Assembly: GCA_023300545.1 (NCBI GenBank)
Contig: JALZVT010000098.1
Coordinates: 1 to 64,000 of the forward strand
Length of the DNA stretch: 64,000 bases
Direction of reading: 5' to 3'
Origin: Pseudomonadales bacterium
Lineage (GTDB): Bacteria; Pseudomonadota; Gammaproteobacteria; Pseudomonadales; Azotimanducaceae
Shown: one piece after another, positions 55,542 to 64,000 of the stretch
Layout of the letters: each line of letters starts with the position of its first letter
Position numbering within the stretch: position 1 is the stretch's first letter
The notes under the pieces: generated by a model
Told to the model about the DNA's origin: nothing
Database searches by the model: none
What the model saw: only the letters and a program-made list of their open reading frames with translations
Made by a program: the position numbers and the translations under genes

Positions 55542-56600
55542 GTGACCACAAACTCCGCAGATCCTTCGGCAACAGACGATTCTTTGGATTCCTCTGATTT
55601 ATCAGAGGGCCGCATTCTGGCGTCTGCCAATGTGCCCGACTCACTGGCCGGTATGCGGTTTGACCGCATTGCGGCCGATATGTTCGGCGAACATTCCAGA
55701 GCTGAGCTGTCCCGCTGGATCCGTTCCGGAGAGCTGTCTGTGGACGGCGAGCTTGCGCCCCCCAAGCGGCGGCTGAACGGCGGCGAGTTGCTTGAGCTTG
55801 ACGGCACACCTCGAGATCTGCCCGATTGGCAGGCGGCCCAGCCCGTCGTGTTTGACGTTGTGCACCTCGATGACCACTGTGCGGTGATCAACAAGCCCAC
55901 GGGCCTAGTTGTCCACCCCGGTGCGGGGCAACCTGATGGCACATTGGTGAATGGTCTGCTGCATAGGTTTGCGGCCTCTGATGGAGCAAGAGATGGAGCA
56001 AGAGGTGATGACCCCCGGACGCTGCCACGGGCAGGCATCGTCCACCGGCTCGACAAAGACACTAGCGGGCTCATGGTGGTCGCCCGCAATACAGCGGCCT
56101 TTGTGCGGTTAACGGATGCCATTGCGGCGCGCACAGTGCACCGCGAATACCTCGCCATTGTCGAGGGTGTACCAACGGGGGGCTTTGACGTGGAAGCGCC
56201 CATCGGCCGCGATCCTCGGCACCGCACTCGGCAAGCGGTGGTCGACGGCGGCAAATACGCCTTCACGTCTGTGCGAGTTGTCGAACGCTTTGCCACCCAT
56301 GCACTCGTCAGTGCCCGGCTCGAAACCGGTCGCACCCATCAGATTCGAGTCCACATGGCTCATAAAGGGTTTCCGCTGGTTGGGGATATTCGTTACGGCG
56401 CGCGTCGGCGGCTGCCCACGCAGGCTGATGCCGAGCTGCTGACCTGTCTGCAGCAATTTTCTCGCCAAGCGCTGCATGCCTGCAGATTGGGCTTTGATCA
56501 CCCGGGCTCAGACGAGCCGCTGAGCTTTGAAGCAGCGCTGCCGGCGGATATGCAGGGACTAGTCGAACTGCTACGCGCTCATGCAGCCGCCACCCTGTGA
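55542..56600 (+). CDS. rluD: 23S rRNA pseudouridine synthase RluD
   Basis: A 352-residue pseudouridine synthase (positions 1911/1915/1917 of 23S rRNA in E. coli). An S4 domain (about 38-85, FDRIAADMFGEHSRAELSRW) precedes the catalytic domain with Asp171 in HRLDKDTSG and RTHQIRVHMAHKGFP. GTG start. An acidic, Ser/Asp-rich N-terminus of about 25 residues is extra. A 12-bp tandem duplication gives DGARDGAR near 148-155. It overlaps pgeF by 20 bases. Confidence 0.94.
   Translation: MTTNSADPSATDDSLDSSDLSEGRILASANVPDSLAGMRFDRIAADMFGEHSRAELSRWIRSGELSVDGELAPPKRRLNGGELLELDGTPRDLPDWQAAQPVVFDVVHLDDHCAVINKPTGLVVHPGAGQPDGTLVNGLLHRFAASDGARDGARGDDPRTLPRAGIVHRLDKDTSGLMVVARNTAAFVRLTDAIAARTVHREYLAIVEGVPTGGFDVEAPIGRDPRHRTRQAVVDGGKYAFTSVRVVERFATHALVSARLETGRTHQIRVHMAHKGFPLVGDIRYGARRRLPTQADAELLTCLQQFSRQALHACRLGFDHPGSDEPLSFEAALPADMQGLVELLRAHAAATL
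55980..56003 (+). repeat. Perfect 12-bp tandem duplication in rluD
   Basis: GATGGAGCAAGA occurs twice in tandem (55980-55991, 55992-56003), adding four residues in frame within a variable loop before the catalytic motif. Confidence 0.9.
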
Positions 56601-57399
56601 CAGCCGCCTCTCTGTGACAGCAGCCCCTCCAACAGAACCAGAAAGCGCATTGCCGGCGGGGGAACTCGATTGGTTGGCACCGGCCAGGGTGTATTGCAGC
56701 GACCGCCATGGCGGAGTGAGTGGCGGCGCCTGGGCATCTAATAATCTCGGGCATCATGTCAACGACGCACCGGACGCGGTCACCCGAAATCGTAGCAAAT
56801 TACTCGACCTACCTGACTTGACTGCGGTGCAGTGGCTCAACCAGATTCACTCTACAGAGGTATTGCAAGTGCGTGCTCCCGGCAGCGCTATGCCCAGTGT
56901 AGACGCGGTCTGGACGGATCAACCCGGCGTTGGCTTGGCCATTCTCACCGCCGACTGTCTGCCTGTGGTGTTGGCCGATGTGGACGGTCAGGTGGTCGGT
57001 GCCGCACATGCCGGCTGGCGTGGTCTGTGTGCTGGCGTGCTGCCAGCACTCATTGCGGCAATGCCTGTGCCGCGCGAGCGATTGCGGGCATTTATCGGGC
57101 CTGCGATCGGCCCCGGGGCGTTTGAAGTAGGTGAGGAGGTGGTTGCGGCTTTGGCAGCGGCTAAGCTCGAAGGCTGTGCCGTGGAGACACCCGGTAAAAC
57201 AGGCAAGTGGCAGGTCGATTTGGTCAGCGCCTGCCGCAGTCAGCTGACCGCTATTGGCCTTGGGCGGGCGGTAGGCGGTGACTGGTGCACCTATGCTGAT
57301 CAGCGTTTTTACTCATGGCGACGTGCAACCCATGTTGCCCAGCAAGCTGGAAGGTCGCCGGTCACCGGGCGACAAGCCACGCTTATATGGTTGCCTTGA
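56581..57399 (+). CDS. pgeF: Laccase-domain protein PgeF (YfiH family)
   Basis: A 272-residue YfiH/PgeF protein. Conserved metal/active-site motifs are NQIHSTEVLQV, the Cys of LTADCLPVVL and the His of AHAGWRGLCAG, plus FIGPAIGPGAFEVG and the C-terminal FYSWRR. The family was once called polyphenol oxidase. In E. coli it removes wrongly placed L-serine from UDP-MurNAc peptidoglycan precursors. The start at 56581 overlaps rluD; a GTG at 56614 is an alternative. Confidence 0.92.
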   Translation: MQPPPCDSRLSVTAAPPTEPESALPAGELDWLAPARVYCSDRHGGVSGGAWASNNLGHHVNDAPDAVTRNRSKLLDLPDLTAVQWLNQIHSTEVLQVRAPGSAMPSVDAVWTDQPGVGLAILTADCLPVVLADVDGQVVGAAHAGWRGLCAGVLPALIAAMPVPRERLRAFIGPAIGPGAFEVGEEVVAALAAAKLEGCAVETPGKTGKWQVDLVSACRSQLTAIGLGRAVGGDWCTYADQRFYSWRRATHVAQQAGRSPVTGRQATLIWLP

Positions 57400-57434
57400 G
57401 AAACTGATTACGGGGCGCTATTTGCAGCCGCAAC

Positions 57435-57974
57435 CTAGCTAAGAGAGTCACAGTTCGCCACGATGCTATTCTGTGCTTGGCTGATACGTTCGGCGCGGTC
57501 TTCGTCGGTCATGGCCGATTCTTCTCCGGCGTCATTGCGTACTCGAATTCGACCATTGGTTTGCAGGTTAGATAGCGTTTTTTGGGACGAAGCACAGTTT
57601 GCTTTGCGAACTTTGTTAACCGCCGCGACACGGGCAGATTCTGCAGCCTGAATTTCGCTGAGCATTGCGCGTTGTTGCTCTGACAGGTTGTCGTCGTCGG
57701 GTAAGGGGTTGCCGCCAGCGGTTCGCGGCGCGGCGTTTGGGGTGGCCTCGTAGTTGCGGTCGATGATTCGGCTACCGGCTTTCGCGGGCGCGCTGCGACT
57801 GATAATGGTGAACTCTTGGTTCTTGGGAACGCGTTCGCCGAAGTTGACGGTGCCGTCAGATTCAACCCAACGGTAAACGTCCGCGCTCACAGGAGCGCTT
57901 AGTGCCGTGCTCAACAGTACAATGGCGGTCATTCGGGGGATTAATGCATTAAAATTGACGTAATAAGCGATCAT
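57435..57974 (-). CDS. DUF4124 domain exported protein
   Basis: A 179-residue protein. A signal peptide of about 33 residues ends at TALSAPVSA. The DUF4124 block DVYRWVESDGTVNFGERVPK follows, then a helical region (SEQQRAMLSEIQAAESARVA) and a C-terminal helix with two Cys-containing segments. The family has no assigned role. ATG 57974 has AGGAA seven bases upstream, so it is preferred over the in-frame ATG at 58052. It is divergent from ilvI across a dyad-rich interval. Confidence 0.85.
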   Translation of the reverse strand: MIAYYVNFNALIPRMTAIVLLSTALSAPVSADVYRWVESDGTVNFGERVPKNQEFTIISRSAPAKAGSRIIDRNYEATPNAAPRTAGGNPLPDDDNLSEQQRAMLSEIQAAESARVAAVNKVRKANCASSQKTLSNLQTNGRIRVRNDAGEESAMTDEDRAERISQAQNSIVANCDSLS

Positions 57975-57988
57975 GACTGAATTCCTTT

Positions 57989-58077
57989 GGTGCCTGCCTG
58001 GCACCTGAGGTTTGTACTGAGTGTTTTCAAATGACAGATTACCACAGGGCACCGGGGGTACCGTCGTGCGTGGTGCC
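57989..58077. promoter_or_regulatory. Four GGTGCC half-sites between DUF4124 gene and ilvI
   Basis: Two inverted pairs occur: GGTGCC (57989) / GGCACC (58000) with a 5-base centre, and GGCACC (58048) / GGTGCC (58072) with an 18-base centre. The second pair sits just upstream of the ilvI promoter. They may be operator half-sites or, for the first pair, a hairpin in the 5' leader of the DUF4124 mRNA. Confidence 0.4.
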
Positions 58078-58083
58078 TCAAAA

Positions 58084-58112
58084 TTGACATGGTTTGGCCT
58101 AACCCCAAGAAT
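58084..58112 (+). promoter_or_regulatory. Candidate sigma-70 promoter of ilvIHC
   Basis: Perfect -35 TTGACA (58084-58089), 17-base spacer, -10 AAGAAT (58107-58112; four of six). It would start the transcript near 58119, about 70 bases before the ilvI ATG. It overlaps an in-frame upstream ATG (58089), which argues that the true ilvI start is 58191. Confidence 0.6.
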
Positions 58113-58130
58113 ACCCGGCTATTTTTTACT

Positions 58131-58157
58131 CTGGATTGGGCACATCACTCAATCCAG
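58131..58157 (+). promoter_or_regulatory. Leader hairpin upstream of ilvI
   Basis: CTGGATTG (58131-58138) and CAATCCAG (58150-58157) form a perfect 8-bp stem with an 11-base loop inside the predicted ilvI leader, 33 bases before the ATG. There is no T-run after it and no obvious Leu/Val/Ile-rich leader peptide, so classical attenuation is not supported. Confidence 0.4.
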
Positions 58158-58190
58158 CCAGTTCCAACCTATTCCAAGCGGTGCAAACAG

Positions 58191-59968
58191 ATGACCGAGA
58201 TGCTGTCAGGCGGTGAAATGCTAATTCGAGCTCTTCAAGACGAAGGGGTCGATGTGGTGTTTGGCTATCCGGGTGGCGCCGCACTGCATATTTATGACGC
58301 CATGTTTCGCCAGCAGAAGGTTGAACACATGTTGGTGCGCCACGAACAGGCCGCGACCCACATGGCTGACGGCTACGCACGCGCCACCGGTCGAGCGGGG
58401 GTAGTGCTTGTCACGTCAGGCCCTGGAGCCACCAACGCGATAACCGGCATCGCCACGGCGTACATGGATTCCATCCCCATGGTGGTTATTTCGGGGCAGG
58501 TTCAGAGCTCGCTGATCGGTACCGATGCGTTCCAGGAAACGGACATGGTGGGTGTGTCACGCCCCGTCGTGAAGCACAGTTTTATTGTTCGTCGGGCAGA
58601 AGAGATTCCCGAAATCGTCAAGAAGGCGTTTTACATCGCCAACACGGGTCGACCAGGCCCCGTGGTCATCGATGTACCCAAGGACACCGTAGACCCTGCT
58701 GACGCGTTTCCTTACAGCTACCCCGAGACTGTCCGCATGCGCTCTTACACGCCTTCACAGCGTGGTCATAGCGGACAGATTCGCAAAGCGGTTACTGCAT
58801 TGCTGGTTGCCAAGCGGCCGGTGATTTATGCCGGTGGCGGTGTTATCCAGGGCGAGGCTAGCGAGCAACTGACCCAGATCGCCCGGCGGTTAAATTTTCC
58901 GGTCACCAACACGTTGATGGGGCTGGGGGCATTTCCTGCACCCGATCGGCAGTTTCTTGGCATGCTGGGTATGCACGGCACCTATGAAGCCAATATGGCG
59001 ATGCACAATGCCGACTGCATCTTTGCCTTGGGGGCGCGCTTTGACGATCGGGTAACTAATAATCCTGAGAAGTTTTCGCCAGACGCAACCATCGTTCATC
59101 TCGATGTTGATCCGGCCTCAATATCTAAAATTATTGCGGCTGATGTGCCCATTGTTAGCCCCGTCGGGCCTGCGCTCGATATGATGATTGAGACGCTCGA
59201 CAAGGAACTCGAAAAAGCACCCGAGGTGTTGGATGCCGCGGCCCACTCGCAGTGGTGGACGCGTATTGATGAGTGGCGTGCCGAAGGCGGTCTGGACCAC
59301 CATATGGCCTTGGATAGCGTTCGACGCATTCGTCCTCAGCAAGTGATTCAGTCGCTCTACGCGGTGACCGGTGGTGAGGCGTTTGTTACCAGCGACGTTG
59401 GCCAGCACCAGATGTTTGCCGCCCAGTATTACCACTTCAACAAGCCGCGTCGCTGGATCAACTCTGGTGGTCTGGGCACTATGGGTTTTGGTTTGCCTTC
59501 CGCCATGGGCGTGCAAGTTGCGCATCGCGATGCGGTGGTTGCCTGTGTTACGGGTGAAGGCAGCTTCATGATGAATATGCAGGAGATGAGTACCTGTAAA
59601 CAGTACGGCCTGCCGATCAAGGTGATTAACCTGAATAACTCGGCGCTTGGCATGGTTAAGCAATGGCAAGACATGCAATACGGCGGTCGCCATTCTTCGT
59701 CCACGTACGCTGATTCGCTGCCCGATTTTGTGGCACTGGCTGAGTCTTTTGGTCACGTCGGTATTCGTATTTCCGAGCCCTCAGATCTCCCCGATGCCAT
59801 GCAGGAAGTGTTTTCTGCAGCCAATCGCAATCGACTGGTGTTTCTTGATGTGGTGGTTGATCCCAACGAACACGTTTACCCGATGGCGATTAAGGGCGGC
59901 GCTATGAACGACATGATTCTTTCGCGTACCGATGATGCCAAACGAATTGGTGAAGAAGAGGGCGCCCG

Positions 59969-59972
<4 letters not shown>
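58191..59972 (+). CDS. ilvI: Acetolactate synthase large subunit
   Basis: A 593-residue ThDP/FAD enzyme for the first common step of valine, leucine and isoleucine synthesis. It shows [15 protein letters not shown], the catalytic Glu in [33 protein letters not shown], and the ThDP/Mg motif [12 protein letters not shown]...[15 protein letters not shown] 58191 ([11 protein letters not shown]) is the family-typical start; an in-frame ATG at 58089 falls on the promoter. The stop overlaps ilvH (ATGA). Confidence 0.96.
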
Positions 59973-61527
<1,555 letters not shown>

Positions 61528-61557
61528 GTTCAGGTTGTTGGCTTATAGCTAGAGAAG

Positions 61558-61584
61558 GTAGGGGTCAGAATAAATTCTGACTCC
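61558..61584 (+). repeat. REP-like palindrome, copy 2
   Basis: GTAG (61558-61561) overlaps the start of arm GGGGTCAGAA (61561-61570), which pairs with TTCTGACTCC (61575-61584) around TAAA, with one G-T wobble. It shares the GTAG head and the GGGGTCAGA / TCTGAC core with 9555-9586. It lies between ilvC and pssA, in a non-coding gap as expected of REPs. Confidence 0.7.
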
Positions 61585-61640
61585 GCGTTGTCTGTCTATT
61601 TGCTAGCTCTCACTGGGCACCTAATCTGCAGGAGATTCCA

Positions 61641-62453
61641 ATGACAAAGAACTCAGACAGAGACCCTAAGCCCAGCGTGCATCTCATTGATGATGGTCTG
61701 ACGCCGGCAGACGAACGGGACGCGGTACGTTCGCCGCGTAAAGGCATTTACTTGCTGCCCAATCTCATTACCAGTGGCGCCCTGTTTGCGGGTTTTTACG
61801 CCATGGTCGCCAGTATGAATGGGCATTACATACCAGCTTGTCTGGCGGTTATTGCGGCTCTGTTACTTGATACCGCTGACGGTCGTGTCGCGCGGTTCAC
61901 CGGTACTGAATCCGAATTTGGGGCCCAATACGACAGCCTGTCGGATATGGCAGCCTTTGGTGTCGCCCCGGCGTTGCTCATATTCTCCTTTTCGCTCTCC
62001 GGCCTTGGACGGCTTGGCTGGATCGCCACCTTTATTTACATGGCCTGTGCTGCGTTGCGCCTTGCGCGGTTTAACACCGATAGCGATCTGAAGTCGTTCA
62101 CTGGCCTTGCCAGCCCTGCCGCGGCCGTTATTGTGGCCAGCCTGGTGTGGCTATTGGTTGATGAGGGGTATCCGGACGCCTTTGCCCAGCTTTGGCTGCC
62201 CTACGCCTTGGCTGCCGTGACGGTAGCTCTCGGCCTGCTTATGGTTTCGCCCATTAGGTATTTCTCCCCAAAGGTCATCGATTCTGGCCATCGTGTGCAA
62301 TTTATCACTCTGGTAGGGGTTGTTCTGGCCTTTGCCATCGTAATTGCGGAACCACCGCGGGTCTTGCTGGTCTCGTTTAGTGTGTACGCGCTATCTGGCC
62401 CGGTATTTTACCTGGTCGGCATGCTGCGGAAACGCTCTTCTGTATCTGACTGA
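61641..62453 (+). CDS. pssA: CDP-diacylglycerol-serine O-phosphatidyltransferase
   Basis: A 270-residue membrane enzyme of the CDP-alcohol phosphatidyltransferase family making phosphatidylserine. Its signature DGRVARFTGTESEFGAQYDSLSD fits DG-x2-AR-x8-G-x3-D-x3-D; the catalytic Asp residues are in helix 2-3. About eight helices are visible. This is the integral-membrane (Bacillus/Pseudomonas) type, unlike the phospholipase-D-like PssA of E. coli. CAGGAG precedes the ATG. Position after ilvC and before msrP is as in pseudomonads. Confidence 0.92.
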   Translation: MTKNSDRDPKPSVHLIDDGLTPADERDAVRSPRKGIYLLPNLITSGALFAGFYAMVASMNGHYIPACLAVIAALLLDTADGRVARFTGTESEFGAQYDSLSDMAAFGVAPALLIFSFSLSGLGRLGWIATFIYMACAALRLARFNTDSDLKSFTGLASPAAAVIVASLVWLLVDEGYPDAFAQLWLPYALAAVTVALGLLMVSPIRYFSPKVIDSGHRVQFITLVGVVLAFAIVIAEPPRVLLVSFSVYALSGPVFYLVGMLRKRSSVSD

Positions 62454-62465
62454 AAGTTGAAAAAA

Positions 62466-63479
62466 ATGTCTCGTAACCAATTTATCGAACCGAACAGCTC
62501 TGAAATCACGCCTGAGGCGGTCTATGCCGATCGTCGTCGCTGGCTCCAAAAAGCGGGTGCTGGATTGGCGGTGGGCGCTGGTCTTGCCTTAACCGGAGGC
62601 TGTAGCGCTGAAGACGCAGAGGCGGGTACGGGTCTGGCTGCGCCAGAAAATACCGGTTCGGTGGACGAGAATGGCGTTGATTGGGAGCAGAAAACCTCTG
62701 AGCTTGATGAGGCCGTTACCCCGAGTAGCTATGCAACGGCATACAATAATTTTTACGAGTTTGGTACGAGTAAGAGTGACCCGGCTGAGAATGCCCACGT
62801 GCTCACCACCAGTCCCTGGACCGTAGAAATCGCTGGCGAGGCAAACAAGACGGGTACATTTGATCTCGACGAGGTGCTGCGTGGTGTTGCTGAAGAAGAT
62901 CGCATCTATCGGCTGCGTTGCGTCGAAGCCTGGTCCATGGTTATTCCGTGGCGGGGTGTGCCGCTCGGCGAAGTGTTGAAGAAATTTGAACCGAACAGCA
63001 AAGCGAAGTTTGTGAAATTCACCACACTTTATCGTCCTGAAGAAATGTCGGGGCAGGCATCACTGTTTAACAGCATCGACTATCCTTATGTTGAAGGGCT
63101 GCGTATCGACGAGGCGATGAATGATCTCGCCTTGCTAGGTACGGGAATGTACGGCAAACCTTTGCCCAATCAGAACGGCGCTCCACTGCGATTGGTTGTA
63201 CCTTGGAAATATGGTTTTAAAAGCATCAAGTCAATTGTGAAGATCGAGTTCACTGAGAGTCAGCCACGCAACAGTTGGAACGTTTTACAGGCCAGCGAAT
63301 ATGGCTTTTACGCCAATGTGAACCCCGCTGTCAGTCACCCGCGCTGGAGTCAGGCCAGTGAGCGACGCTTGCCGGGCAATCTGTTGAGCCGCAAGCGCAT
63401 CGATACCCTGCCGTTTAATGGTTATGGCGAGCAGGTTGCGTCGCTGTACGCTGGTATGGATCTGAGTAAATATTTTTAG
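62466..63479 (+). CDS. msrP: Protein-methionine-sulfoxide reductase, molybdenum subunit
   Basis: A 337-residue MsrP/YedY. It has a twin-arginine leader (DRRRWLQK at 22-29, then a hydrophobic stretch), the sulfite-oxidase-type molybdopterin fold, and the Mo-ligating Cys152 in [56 protein letters not shown] are family blocks. It repairs oxidised periplasmic proteins. The leader ends LTGGCSAED with Cys46, so a Tat lipoprotein is possible, though the -3 residue is Thr. The TTG at 62457 is an alternative start. The membrane haem partner msrQ does not follow directly. Confidence 0.93.
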   Translation: MSRNQFIEPNSSEITPEAVYADRRRWLQKAGAGLAVGAGLALTGGCSAEDAEAGTGLAAPENTGSVDENGVDWEQKTSELDEAVTPSSYATAYNNFYEFGTSKSDPAENAHVLTTSPWTVEIAGEANKTGTFDLDEVLRGVAEEDRIYRLRCVEAWSMVIPWRGVPLGEVLKKFEPNSKAKFVKFTTLYRPEEMSGQASLFNSIDYPYVEGLRIDEAMNDLALLGTGMYGKPLPNQNGAPLRLVVPWKYGFKSIKSIVKIEFTESQPRNSWNVLQASEYGFYANVNPAVSHPRWSQASERRLPGNLLSRKRIDTLPFNGYGEQVASLYAGMDLSKYF

Positions 63480-63524
63480 GCCGGGTAACGTCTGGCAATC
63501 TTTAGTAGTAGTGAGGAAGATATA

Positions 63525-64000
63525 ATGCCAAGGACTTGGTCATTAGTTTATAAGGTACTTTTGCTGGGGCTGTCCGGCCTTGTCACAACGACAGCCGTGT
63601 TTGCCGATTTTCGCGTTGAGCTCGATGGCAGTTATTCCGAAATACGCGAAGGCGAGGGGAGCCCCGATGAGGTGGACGTCGCAGCAACGGTTTATCTGCA
63701 ACCGGTAAAAGACACAACGGGCCCGTTGGGTGAAGCGGCTTTTCTGGCGCGCGCCAGTTCTCTTCAGTATTCCTACTCGCGCGACAAGTTTGATTCTGCT
63801 GATGTGCCGCGCGGACCTGCTGGTGAGGCATTGTTTGATCGCACGCCAACCTCTCACGGCCTGAGCGCGCGTTACGTGGTGCCCGACAGCGGTTGGATTT
63901 TCAGTCTTGCTGGAGCTCGGCCGGAGACATTTGACACAGACACTGTTGATATCGATGGTTGGTCTACCAGCATTGGCGTTGGACGCTACCTGTCTGCGAC
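63525..64000 (+). CDS. Secreted, probable outer-membrane beta-barrel protein (partial)
   Basis: The reading frame starts at ATG 63525 (GAGG ten bases upstream) and stays open to the window edge: 158 codons. A signal peptide of about 27 residues ends TTTAVFA/DFRVELDG. The mature part has alternating hydrophobic and polar strands (DVDVAATVYLQP-like, EAAFLARASSLQYSY, GLSARYVVP, WIFSLAGA), as in outer-membrane barrels or porin-like proteins. The C-terminus is not seen, so the family is not assigned. It follows msrP after 45 bases and may be its co-transcript. Confidence 0.7.
   Translation, partial: MPRTWSLVYKVLLLGLSGLVTTTAVFADFRVELDGSYSEIREGEGSPDEVDVAATVYLQPVKDTTGPLGEAAFLARASSLQYSYSRDKFDSADVPRGPAGEALFDRTPTSHGLSARYVVPDSGWIFSLAGARPETFDTDTVDIDGWSTSIGVGRYLSA

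Noticed and set aside
55529-56335. 268-codon open frame antisense to rluD
   Set aside because: Ser/Arg/Pro-rich translation typical of the shadow of a GC-rich gene; rluD motifs on the other strand are intact.
59118-59756. 212-codon open frame antisense to ilvI
   Set aside because: Covers the conserved core of acetolactate synthase and has no independent signal.

Overview
The window looks like a contiguous piece of a gammaproteobacterial chromosome of mid-range GC. I cannot name the genus. It holds about 55 protein genes, few gaps, no tRNA or rRNA gene, no CRISPR array and no recognisable prophage or insertion sequence. Two blocks follow orders known from Pseudomonas and relatives. One is rluD / bamD-pilS-pilR-fimT / minor pilins-pilY1 / fkpB-lspA-ribF-murJ-rpsT-proB-obg-rpmA-rplU-ispB. 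The other is ilvI-ilvH-ilvC-pssA-msrP.

Region by region. 0-1.6 kb: an unknown four-helix membrane protein and a CitE-like lyase. 1.8-9.3 kb (minus): an adaptor plus RND pump, an NTF2-like protein and an 841-residue dikinase-like enzyme with the rifampin-phosphotransferase layout. 9.5-10.7 kb (minus): a GST and a glyoxalase-fold protein. 10.9-16.1 kb (plus): a complete branched-chain 2-oxoacid dehydrogenase operon. 16.1-26.6 kb: two small minus-strand genes, a Zn-protease lipoprotein, a carotenoid oxygenase, a DUF1223 protein, a two-component pair, a flavin-type oxidoreductase, an AbgT transporter and a TPR protein. 26.6-30.1 kb (minus): NatAB-like ABC exporter genes with a TAP-like hydrolase. 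30.1-38.7 kb: housekeeping genes for isoprenoids, ribosomal proteins, Obg, ProB, MurJ, RibF, LspA and FkpB. 38.8-55.4 kb: type IV pilus genes, dominated by a 2,554-residue PilY1, with pilSR and bamD. 55.5-57.4 kb: rluD and pgeF. 57.4-63.5 kb: a DUF4124 protein, branched-chain amino-acid synthesis, phosphatidylserine synthase and MsrP. The window ends inside a secreted, probably outer-membrane beta-barrel, gene that runs off the edge.

The most unusual object is the PilY1 homologue. About 1,250 residues of roughly twelve tandem cadherin/Ig-like modules precede a normal-sized PilY1 core (von Willebrand A domain plus calcium-binding beta-propeller), so the predicted pilus tip adhesin is about twice the usual length. 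Other points worth following are two copies of a GTAG-headed REP-like palindrome, the absence of ileS between ribF and lspA, the RPH-like enzyme beside an RND pump, long prepilin leaders, and several dyads in divergent promoter regions. All functional statements come from reading motifs and gene order; no database search was run.
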